Source of the DNA: Nonomuraea sp. NEAU-A123
GTDB lineage: Bacteria; Actinomycetota; Actinomycetes; Streptosporangiales; Streptosporangiaceae
Direction: 5' to 3'
Assembly: GCF_018603905.1 (NCBI RefSeq)
Contig: NZ_JAHFZZ010000021.1
Coordinates: forward strand, 62,001 to 126,000
Length of the DNA stretch: 64,000 nt
The stretch's first letter is position 1. The number at the start of each line of letters is the position of its first letter. The notes beneath the pieces are model-generated. The model saw nothing but the letters and a program-made list of their open reading frames with translations, was not told where the DNA came from and made no database searches. The translations under genes were made by a program, and so were the position numbers. This document shows, piece after piece, positions 41,629-48,905 of this stretch.

Positions 41629-42342
41629 ATGCCCGTGACGAGTGAGAACAGTGCGGGACACGTCGTCGTCCGGCTGAAGGGCGTGCGCAAGCAGTACGCT
41701 GAGACAGCGGCGCTGGACGGCGTGTCCCTGAGCATCAGCGCGGGAGAGGCCGTCGCCGTGATGGGGCCCTCGGGATGCGGCAAGTCCACTCTGCTCAACA
41801 TGATCGCGGGCCTCGACCGTCCCACCGAGGGCACGGTCGAAATCGACGGCCAGGACCTGGGCAGCCTGAACGAGACCGGGCTGGCGCTGTTCCGGCGTCG
41901 GCACATCGGCATGATTTTCCAGTTCTTCAACCTCATCGACGACCTGCCCGCGCTCGACAACGTCGCGCTGTCCGCGCAGCTCATCGGCATCCCGGCCCGC
42001 CAAGCGCGTAGACGCGCGCTGGAACTCCTCGACGAGCTCGGCATAGCAGGCCGCAAGGACGCCTATCCCGCGGCGCTGAGCGGCGGAGAGCGGCAGCGGG
42101 TCGCCGTGGCCCGCGCCCTGATGAACCGCCCGGCGCTGCTACTGGCCGACGAGCCGACCGGCGCGCTGGACAGCCGCTCGGGCGACCAGGTGATGGACCT
42201 GCTCATCGACCTCAACCAGATCGGCCAGACGCTGCTGATCGTCACCCACGACCAGCACCTGGCCACCCGCTGTGCCAGCCACCTGATCGAGCTCGCCGAC
42301 GGCCGGGTGGCCCGTGAGAGCGCCCTGGAGCGGGTCGAATGA
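41629..42342 (+). CDS. ABC transporter ATP-binding protein (MacB/LolD type)
   Basis: A 237-residue ATPase: Walker A GPSGCGKST, Q-loop IFQFFNLIDDL, signature LSGGERQRVAVARAL, Walker B LLLADEPTGALDS. The LADEPTGALD string and the FNL Q-loop mark the LolD/MacB/FtsE group. ATG 41629 (MPVTSEN) is preferred; GTG 41635 is an alternative, since a TACCGT box lies 7 bases before it. It overlaps the permease gene (ATGA) and is divergent from the two-component system, a common antimicrobial-peptide or envelope-stress arrangement. Confidence 0.95.
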   Translation: MPVTSENSAGHVVVRLKGVRKQYAETAALDGVSLSISAGEAVAVMGPSGCGKSTLLNMIAGLDRPTEGTVEIDGQDLGSLNETGLALFRRRHIGMIFQFFNLIDDLPALDNVALSAQLIGIPARQARRRALELLDELGIAGRKDAYPAALSGGERQRVAVARALMNRPALLLADEPTGALDSRSGDQVMDLLIDLNQIGQTLLIVTHDQHLATRCASHLIELADGRVARESALERVE

Positions 42343-44648
42343 GCGCGGTGTGGCGGGCCTCGCGCGCGGCGGTGCGGCGTCGCCGGCTCCAGACCGTCGT
42401 CATCGGCCTGGTCGTGCTGGCCAGCACCACGACGATCATGCTCGCGAGCGGACTGCTCGACGCCGCCACCGCTCCGTTCGACCGGGCTTTCGCCAAGCAG
42501 AACGGCGCCCACGCGGTAGTCGAATTCGACTCCGCGAAGGCATCCAAGGCGCAGGTGGAGCAGACCGCGCGGCGGCCGGGCGTCGAGGCCGCGGCCGGGC
42601 CGTTCGACCAGGTCGTCATCGACTTCCTTAGAACCACGGACATCCCCGAGGCCGAAGGCCCGCTCACCGTGGTAGGCCGGGTCGATCCCAGCGGCCCGGT
42701 AGATCGTCTGCGCCTCCTGCACGGCCGTTGGGCCACTGCCCCGGGCGAGGTCGTGATCAACCTGCGTTCCGCCGCCGGCCCGCCCCGCCCCGGCACGCTG
42801 GGGTCACAGCTGCGGGCGCCGGGAGTGCCGCCGCTGACGGTCGTCGGGCTGGCCTCCAGCATGAGCCAGTCGGCCGACGCCTGGGTCGCGCCCGCGCAGA
42901 TGGCGGCGCTACGCCCGTCCGCCGTCCAGATGCTCTACCGGTTCACCGATCCTTCGACGGAGGAGGGCATCCGCGCCGGCCTGGAGGCGGTCACGGGCGG
43001 GCTGCCCGCGGGTTCGCTGACCGTCGCGCAGTCCCACCTCGCGCTCAGGAAGGCCTTCTCCAGCATGGCCGACGCCTACCTGCCGTTGATGGCGCTCTTC
43101 GGCGTGCTCGGACTGCTGGTCGCCGTCCTCATCGTCGCGAACGTCGTCAGCGGCGCCGTCGTGTCCGGGTACCGGCACATCGGCGTGCTCAAGGCCGTGG
43201 GCTTCACGCCGAACCAGGTGGTCGCGGTGTACCTCACGATGGTGTCCGTGCCCGCGGCGGCCGGCTGCGTGCTGGGCACGCTGTTCGGCAATCTGCTGGC
43301 CGAGCCGGTGCTGCGGGCCGCCTTCCAGGGCATCGAGAGCGGCAGCGCAGAGATCGGGATCAGCCCATGGGTGTCGATCACCTGCCTGCTGGGCATGCCG
43401 CTCCTTGTCCTGCTGGCCGCGCTGGTCCCCGCGCTGCGCGCACACCGGCTGTCGGCCGCGCAGGCGATCAGCGCCGGCAGCGCACCCTGCCCGGGACGCG
43501 GGCTGCGCGTGCAGCGCGCTCTCGGCGGCACCCGGCTGCCACGCGCCGTCAGCCTGGGCCTGGGCCAGCCCTTCGCCCGCCCCGGCCGGACGGCGATGAC
43601 CATGGCGGCCATCGTCCTCGGCGTCACCACCGTCACCCTCACCACCGGGCTGACCAGCACGATGCTCGCCTTCGGCGCCGCCAACCAGGGCGCGCCCACC
43701 GAGGTCGGCGTACGGGCGGGCCAACCGGCGTTCGGGCAGCGCGCCCCCGCGCTGAACGACCGGCAGATCGAGGCGCTGCTGCGCTCCTTGCCCGGCGCCA
43801 GGCAGGTGACCCCCAAGGTGTTCGTGGACGTGCGTCTGGCCGGGTTCACGCAGCGCAGCGCCGTCAACTTCCAGCGCGGCGACACCTCGGCCGTGGCCTC
43901 CCAGATCGTCCAGGGCCGTTGGCCGGCCGGACCGGGCGAGATCGCCGCGCCGCCGTCGTTCCTGCGCCAGCGCGGCCTGGCGGTCGGCGACCAGATCACC
44001 CTGCAGCTGAACGGCCGGCAGACCCGTGCCACCATCGTCGGCCAGCTCATGAACGGTGACGCCCGCTTCCTGTGGTCCACCTGGCCGACGCTGACCGCGC
44101 TGGACCCCGGCACCGCCGCCGACCACTACGAGGTCCAACTCGCCGACGGCTCTGACGCCCACAGCTACGCCAACTCCGTCAAGGCCGCCGATCCCGGCCT
44201 CTACCCGGCCGTCTCGAGCCCAGGGGACCTCGCCACGACGACCGTCGTCGGGTTCGCCTCGGTGTTCACCACACTGCTGATCATCGTGGCGGCGCTCGGC
44301 GTCTTCAACACCGTCCTGCTCAACGCCCGCGAACGCCGCCGCGACCTCGGCATGCTCAAGTCGATCGGGATGACCCCACGCCAGGTGACGATCATGATGG
44401 TGACATCGATGGCGGCCCCGGGCGCGGCCGGCGGCCTGGTCGGGATCCCCGCCGGGATGCTCACACACCGCGTGATCGTCGACACCGTCGGGGTCGTCGT
44501 GTTCCCCGAGGGGATGAAGGACGTCTGGCACGCGCCGCAGCTGGCCGCGCTGGCGCTGGCGGGGGTGACGATTGCCGTCCTGGGCGCGCTGGTGCCCGCG
44601 CGGTCGGCGGCGCGCATGACGATCGCCCCTCTCCTGCACAACGAATGA
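42339..44648 (+). CDS. ABC transporter permease (FtsX/MacB type)
   Basis: A 769-residue membrane protein with two FtsX-like permease modules. An N-terminal helix (LQTVVIGLVVLASTTTIML) and a large extracytoplasmic MacB-like domain lead to three helices at about 245-370 (LMALFGVLGLLVAVLIVANVV onward), then the pattern repeats in the second half (LTTGLTSTML, TTVVGFASVFTTLLIIVAALGVFN). Such transporters do not move solutes by a channel but work by mechanotransmission, in lipoprotein release or peptide export. Translationally coupled to the ATPase. Confidence 0.93.
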   Translation: MSAVWRASRAAVRRRRLQTVVIGLVVLASTTTIMLASGLLDAATAPFDRAFAKQNGAHAVVEFDSAKASKAQVEQTARRPGVEAAAGPFDQVVIDFLRTTDIPEAEGPLTVVGRVDPSGPVDRLRLLHGRWATAPGEVVINLRSAAGPPRPGTLGSQLRAPGVPPLTVVGLASSMSQSADAWVAPAQMAALRPSAVQMLYRFTDPSTEEGIRAGLEAVTGGLPAGSLTVAQSHLALRKAFSSMADAYLPLMALFGVLGLLVAVLIVANVVSGAVVSGYRHIGVLKAVGFTPNQVVAVYLTMVSVPAAAGCVLGTLFGNLLAEPVLRAAFQGIESGSAEIGISPWVSITCLLGMPLLVLLAALVPALRAHRLSAAQAISAGSAPCPGRGLRVQRALGGTRLPRAVSLGLGQPFARPGRTAMTMAAIVLGVTTVTLTTGLTSTMLAFGAANQGAPTEVGVRAGQPAFGQRAPALNDRQIEALLRSLPGARQVTPKVFVDVRLAGFTQRSAVNFQRGDTSAVASQIVQGRWPAGPGEIAAPPSFLRQRGLAVGDQITLQLNGRQTRATIVGQLMNGDARFLWSTWPTLTALDPGTAADHYEVQLADGSDAHSYANSVKAADPGLYPAVSSPGDLATTTVVGFASVFTTLLIIVAALGVFNTVLLNARERRRDLGMLKSIGMTPRQVTIMMVTSMAAPGAAGGLVGIPAGMLTHRVIVDTVGVVVFPEGMKDVWHAPQLAALALAGVTIAVLGALVPARSAARMTIAPLLHNE

Positions 44649-44689
44649 CGCCGCACATGCGACCGCCCTGTGGGCCCCACCCGGGTCCG

Positions 44690-45003
44690 CGCCACCAGCC
44701 CACAAGCAGCTCGATGTGGTCACGGCCGAAGACCGGGCCGGAACTGTGGATCTGGATGCCGAACTCGGCGCTGAGGAAGCGGTAGTACTCGGCCCACTCG
44801 CTGTCGCGGGCGTTGCCCGGCATCCATGCCGTCAGGCCTGCCTGGCGATTCGTTTGGACACGGCCTGCGGTCATGCCCACGCGGGCGGCCGCCTCGGTGA
44901 AATGCCCGTCGTCGACGACGGCGAGGAAAGTTCTGACCGCACCGAGGTCCAGCTCCCTGAACAACTCCTGGTTGTTTCTGGCGGCGTGGCGGTTGTTGGA
45001 CAC
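44690..45003 (-). pseudogene. LysR-family regulator remnant with internal deletion
   Basis: The minus strand reads ELDLGAVRTFLAVVDDGHFTEAAARVGMTAGRV, the first two helices of a LysR helix-turn-helix, and then jumps (about 44830-44860) in the same frame to WMPGNARDSEWAEYYRFLSAEFGIQI and SSGPVFGRDH, which resembles the effector domain of actinomycete LysR proteins. The middle of the protein is gone and the far C-terminus is missing. GTG 45003 would be its start. It is divergent from the isochorismatase-like gene, the usual LysR layout. Confidence 0.6.
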
Positions 45004-45125
45004 CGCGCGACAGGCTCCGCTTTGATGAGCGGCGCCAAGGGACTCCAAGACAACCGCAAGGAGTATAGGTGGTCCTTTCAGCGGGCCAGACAGTGAAACC
45101 CCCATCACCCAACCCAAGGAGAGAC

Positions 45126-45734
45126 ATGTCGCTGGACCCTCGGACGGCCGCACTGCTCGTCATGGACTACCAGCCGGCGATCCTGGCCTCGCTCCCCGGG
45201 CCGGCCGACCCTGAAGCGCTGCTGTCACGGGTAGCCGGCGCCATCGCCGACATGCGAGCGTACGGTGCTGCCATCGCCCACGTGCGGGTCGGCTTCACCG
45301 AAGCCGACTGGGCGGCGATCCCGCCGGCCAACAAGACCTTCTCCTTCATCGGCCGGCAGCGCCTCATGCACCACGAGGATCCCGCCACCGCCTTTCACCA
45401 TCAGCTCGCCCCCGAGCCCGGTGACATCACCGTCCGCAAGACCCGCTTCGGTGCGCTGTCCACGACAGACCTTGACCGGCAGCTGCGGGATCGCGGCATC
45501 ACCACTCTGGTCATCGCCGGCATCACCACCAGCGGCGTCGTCCTGTCCACCGTCATCGACGCCGCCGACCGCGACTACCAGCTCTACATCCTGGCCGACG
45601 GCGTCACCGACCCGGACCAGCAAGCCCACCACACCCTGATGACCAGCGTTTTCCCGAGACTGGCGCACATCATCGACACCGCCGAACTGCGCTCATTCCT
45701 GCAGGAGAGGCTGGCAGAGACCGGCAGGGCATAA
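45126..45734 (+). CDS. Isochorismatase-fold protein lacking the catalytic cysteine
   Basis: A 202-residue protein of the cysteine hydrolase (isochorismatase/nicotinamidase) fold. Asp14 (VMDYQ) and Lys105 (RKTRFGAL) of the catalytic triad are kept, but the nucleophile segment reads GITTSGVVLST, with Val138 where GIATDYCVxxT has cysteine. It may act as a non-cysteine hydrolase, as true isochorismatases do, or as a binding protein. ATG 45126 has AAGGAG 5 bases upstream. Its former LysR partner next door seems to be dead. Confidence 0.9.
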   Translation: MSLDPRTAALLVMDYQPAILASLPGPADPEALLSRVAGAIADMRAYGAAIAHVRVGFTEADWAAIPPANKTFSFIGRQRLMHHEDPATAFHHQLAPEPGDITVRKTRFGALSTTDLDRQLRDRGITTLVIAGITTSGVVLSTVIDAADRDYQLYILADGVTDPDQQAHHTLMTSVFPRLAHIIDTAELRSFLQERLAETGRA

Positions 45735-45749
45735 CCGGTCAGGCCGGTT
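45733..45749. terminator. Hairpin embracing both convergent stop codons
   Basis: AACCGG and CCGGTT pair around TCAGG. The TAA of the isochorismatase-like gene (45732-45734) and the TGA of the E1-like gene (complement of 45739-45741) lie in or at this hairpin, so it is a likely compact bidirectional terminator. Confidence 0.4.
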
Positions 45750-46980
45750 CGGGGCCGCCGAAGTACGCGTCGTCTTCCGACTTGGCCACGCCGGAGCCGG
45801 CCGCGCAGACCGCGCAGTTTTCGAGCTGGTCGAGGAGGACTCCGTACCAGCGGAGCACGCTCTGCTGGTCGATGGACACCCCCATCGGCTCGAGTCCCGC
45901 GTGGGCCAGCTCCCGGCGGTTGATCCACTGGTGGATCGGGGCGACCAGGTCGGCGCCGAGGGTCGCGAAGGCGGGGGACTCGCCGTCGAGCAGCTCCAGC
46001 AACGCCAGTTTGACCATGTGGAGGGCGATGGGGACGATATCGGTCGACAGTCCGGGCTGCGGGGCCACCGCGCGGTCGGTGTAGGAGACGCGCGCGGCGT
46101 CCTCCGCGCTGCTGATCTCGTTGTCGGCGGCCTGTTCTGGGAGCGCCTGTACGAAGCATTGGTAGCAGGGCGTCAGACCGGGGATGACCCGCTGCACGAT
46201 GCCCCCGTACGCGCGACGGTAGACACCCCCGAGGATCAGCGGAAGGCCCTCCTGCAGGCACATCCGGTTGATCAGCAGCCGGCTCTCCCGGGTGTCGGTC
46301 GCGCAGATCACCAGATCCGCCTCGACGTACTTGATCAGGTCCTTGACCTGCCGGCGGGTCTCCCCGTTCAGGTGCAGGCCGCTGGTGAAGACCCGCGCGG
46401 CCGGATGGTGCTGATGGACGACGTCGCGCATGGCGTTGGCCTTCAGCCGGCCGACGTCCGCGAGCCCGCACTCGTGCCGCGAGACGTTCCCCACCTCAAG
46501 CCGGTCGTGGTCGAGGAGCAGGAAGCGGCCGACTCCGGCTTTGGCGAGTTCGCGCACGATGAAGCTGCCGCCGGAGCCCAAGCCGAGCACCGCGACGGAC
46601 TTCTTGCGGAGCACATCGGTCTCGAAGATGCCGTGCACTCGCTCGAAGGCGTCCGCGGCGGCGGGGACCACGGAGGTGCCGATCCGTTCCCCCAGCGGGC
46701 CGCCCAAGCCGGTCGTGCGATGCGCGCGGATGCCGTCCTCTTCGGTCCAGCACACGATCAGCGGGCCGGGCTCGTCGAGGACCCAGCCGTCCGCGGGCTG
46801 TTCGGGCAGCACCAGAACGTCGTTGCCGGCCGCTCCCTCGACGGTTGCCAGGTCGCCCTGGTCACGCAGGCGCATGCCCAGCCTCGTCGGGCCGGGCGTC
46901 GCGACCCTCGCGATGACGGCGAGCGCGCTGTCGGTGAACACCACGTGGTGGGGCACGGTCGGCTGGTCAGGGTCAGTCAT
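45739..46980 (-). CDS. E1-like ubiquitin-activating (ThiF/MoeB fold) enzyme
   Basis: A 413-residue protein with an N-terminal domain of about 120 residues of unknown fold and then an E1 adenylation domain. It has the nucleotide loop GLGSGG (133-138), Asp157 in LLDHD, the ATP-contact VGNVSRHECG with Arg168, Lys180, Asp229 in ICATDTRES, and a zinc site from CYQC (272-275) and CAVC (389-392). E1 enzymes adenylate the C-terminus of a ubiquitin-like protein and pass it to an E2. Cys241 is a possible thiol but is not certain. It is the last gene of a five-gene operon; its start overlaps the 65-residue gene by 8 bases. Confidence 0.92.
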   Translation of the reverse strand: MTDPDQPTVPHHVVFTDSALAVIARVATPGPTRLGMRLRDQGDLATVEGAAGNDVLVLPEQPADGWVLDEPGPLIVCWTEEDGIRAHRTTGLGGPLGERIGTSVVPAAADAFERVHGIFETDVLRKKSVAVLGLGSGGSFIVRELAKAGVGRFLLLDHDRLEVGNVSRHECGLADVGRLKANAMRDVVHQHHPAARVFTSGLHLNGETRRQVKDLIKYVEADLVICATDTRESRLLINRMCLQEGLPLILGGVYRRAYGGIVQRVIPGLTPCYQCFVQALPEQAADNEISSAEDAARVSYTDRAVAPQPGLSTDIVPIALHMVKLALLELLDGESPAFATLGADLVAPIHQWINRRELAHAGLEPMGVSIDQQSVLRWYGVLLDQLENCAVCAAGSGVAKSEDDAYFGGPEPA

Positions 46981-47170
46981 GAGTGAACGCCTTCATGTCC
47001 TCGGCGGACACGTGCGGGATCTGGTCGCCGGGCCGGTCGCCGACCGAGCGCACTTCGAACTTGCCGGTCTGCGGGTTGAGCACCATCCGCTTGCCGGACG
47101 GCGGGTTTCCCCCCGATGCCTTCATCTGTTCCATGAACGCCCGGATGTCGTTGTGTTTATCCGTGGCCAT
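46973..47170 (-). CDS. 65-residue protein in the E1-E2-JAMM operon
   Basis: A small acidic/basic protein with an N-terminal helix (HNDIRAFMEQMKASGG) and a short beta-like part (KRMVLNPQTGKFEVRSVG) ending MKAFTHD. It has no recognised domain, is shorter than a usual beta-grasp modifier, and has no C-terminal Gly-Gly. Its place between the E2 and E1 genes and the 8-base overlap with E1 suggest a subunit, adaptor, substrate or atypical modifier. ATG 47170 has AGGAGG upstream, so the longer reading to 47239 is rejected. Confidence 0.75.
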   Translation of the reverse strand: MATDKHNDIRAFMEQMKASGGNPPSGKRMVLNPQTGKFEVRSVGDRPGDQIPHVSAEDMKAFTHD

Positions 47171-47187
47171 GCGAGCCTCCTGCTCTT

Positions 47188-47637
47188 TCACGCGTCTATG
47201 AGAAAATTCTTGATCGGCTTGCCGTCTTGCAGGTGGCATTCATACGCGACGATCCACAACAGGCCTTTCTCGACTATCTTCAGCATCGAGTGCTCGACCG
47301 ACCAGTGTTCGGGGCGATAGGTGCAGATCTTCACCCACCCGGGCTGATCGGTCTTCCAGGTGTGCATATCGTGGCTGGTGCCGTAAGACTCGATCGTCCG
47401 CCACCCCATATAGCCCTGTAACGGGCTGGGATAGCTGATGTAGGTGCTCGGGCACTCATCCGGGTAGCCGGGCGGGACGGTGATCATCACCCCGTAGCCG
47501 TTGCCCATGTTGCTCGTCCAATAACCGCTGACATATGTGTGACCGGTCGGCTCATAGAAGCTGAAGGACGGGAAGTACGTCCGCAGCCCATTCGCGTCTT
47601 CGACGAGCCGGATTCTCTGGTAGTAATCCCAGGCCAC
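47188..47637 (-). CDS. E2-like (UBC-fold) ubiquitin-conjugating protein
   Basis: A 149-residue protein that fits the UBC fold. A beta sheet (res. about 18-70) ends in PPGYPDECP (55-63), the E2 YP...P signature. Then HDMHTWK precedes the candidate catalytic Cys105 in WVKICTYRPEHW, and the motif W112, SMLKIVEKGLLWI matches the helix that follows the active cysteine in E2s. His89 or His92 could play the part of the HPN residue. E2 enzymes carry the modifier as a thioester. It sits 23 bases after the JAMM gene. The DNA here is visibly lower in GC than the flanks. Confidence 0.8.
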   Translation of the reverse strand: MAWDYYQRIRLVEDANGLRTYFPSFSFYEPTGHTYVSGYWTSNMGNGYGVMITVPPGYPDECPSTYISYPSPLQGYMGWRTIESYGTSHDMHTWKTDQPGWVKICTYRPEHWSVEHSMLKIVEKGLLWIVAYECHLQDGKPIKNFLIDA

Positions 47638-47660
47638 AGTTCCCCCCTAGGGTGACGCCT

Positions 47661-48905
47661 TCATGGAAGCTTCTCCAGAAGCAGGACTCCCCATTTCAGT
47701 GGCGCGCGCAGGTCGTACATCTCCGCCCGCTGCCGCGTGCGCCATTCCACGACCTCGTGCGAGTTCCCGCGGACCACCGCGACCCTGCAGTCGGCGGTGA
47801 CGGCGCGTTCGCCGTCCCAGGCGGCGAAGAGGAGAAGGCGTGTCGCGCGGCCGGGAATGCGCACGATCACGGCGATGCGGTCCGCGTGGATCACCTTGAC
47901 CTCGACGTCGTACCGGCCGGCCAGCGGCTGCACGGCGGGCTCGATGTACTGGGTGACGAAGTCGGGGAGATCAGGGATCGGCAGGAGCGGGATCCGGCCT
48001 CCCGACGACTGCGACGAATGCGACGGTTGCGATGGCTTCGCGGGAGCCTCTGGGAGGTCCGCTGCCTCTCGCGGTCGCTCAGCACGCGGCCGCTCCGGAT
48101 CGTCCGGCCGCTTCTCGAAGACCGCCGAGCTGCCGGCAAGCTCCTCGGCTGCCGGCTTGGCGTCCGATGCCTCCGGTGATTCGTCGGCGCGATGGTCGTC
48201 GACGTCGCCGGAGTCCGACCGTACGCCCGAGACGAAGCGCCGCCACCCGGACACCGCCGACGCGGCTGACCCGGCAAGCCGGTAGGAGTCCTCCGGGAGC
48301 CGCGAAGCGGGCCGCATGGCCGTGCTGAGACTGGGTCTCTCCACGAGCCCGCCCACGAGCTTGGCGAGGGTGCCGCGCAGCGGGCTCTCCCCGGGGAGCA
48401 CGTGGAAGAAGGTCTCCGCCCTGGTGAGGTTACGGGCGTCCAGATAGAAGAAGGGCGTGAGCTGGACGCGGTAGTCACTCCCGGGCCGGCCCCGGCCACG
48501 CCGGGAATGCGATGTTTCCCGGCTGACGAAGTTGGCGAGTATCTCGGTGTACTGCGGACGGTGATATTTCTGCGCGTACCTGCGAGTGCGCTCACGGTCG
48601 CCACTGCTCGGCTCCATCAGGCCGATCCAGTGGTGTGAGTGCCACATGCCGATGCACTGGACCCCGAACCCGTCCCAGGCGACCTGCTCGAGCGCACGGG
48701 TCACCTGCGGGTCGAGTTCCAGTGAGGTCTGTCGTTTCTGGACCTCTCCCGCCGGACGCGTCGCGAGGAAGACGGTCGGCCCACCGCCGTGGCCGAACAG
48801 GCCGAAGAGGCTGCCACCGGTCTCCAGCTCGTGATGGTCCAATGTCTCGTCAGTGATCACGGCGAGCTCGGACTCGTAGATGCGGACCACGAAATGCTCG
48901 CTCAT
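47661..48905 (-). CDS. JAMM/MPN metalloprotease with C-terminal extra domain
   Basis: A 414-residue protein. The N-terminal half (about 1-190) is a Mov34/MPN (JAB) isopeptidase domain: Glu26/Glu28 in HHELETGG, and zinc ligands His89, His91 and Asp103 in MWHSHHWIGLMEPSSGD. HxH to SxxD spacing is one residue longer than the classical JAMM form. Such enzymes mature or remove ubiquitin-like modifiers. An acidic, disordered region (about 215-310) leads to a C-terminal domain of about 100 residues of unknown, possibly UBC-like, type. ATG 48905 has GGAGG 7 bases upstream and overlaps the preceding stop (ATGA). Confidence 0.88.
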   Translation of the reverse strand: MSEHFVVRIYESELAVITDETLDHHELETGGSLFGLFGHGGGPTVFLATRPAGEVQKRQTSLELDPQVTRALEQVAWDGFGVQCIGMWHSHHWIGLMEPSSGDRERTRRYAQKYHRPQYTEILANFVSRETSHSRRGRGRPGSDYRVQLTPFFYLDARNLTRAETFFHVLPGESPLRGTLAKLVGGLVERPSLSTAMRPASRLPEDSYRLAGSAASAVSGWRRFVSGVRSDSGDVDDHRADESPEASDAKPAAEELAGSSAVFEKRPDDPERPRAERPREAADLPEAPAKPSQPSHSSQSSGGRIPLLPIPDLPDFVTQYIEPAVQPLAGRYDVEVKVIHADRIAVIVRIPGRATRLLLFAAWDGERAVTADCRVAVVRGNSHEVVEWRTRQRAEMYDLRAPLKWGVLLLEKLP

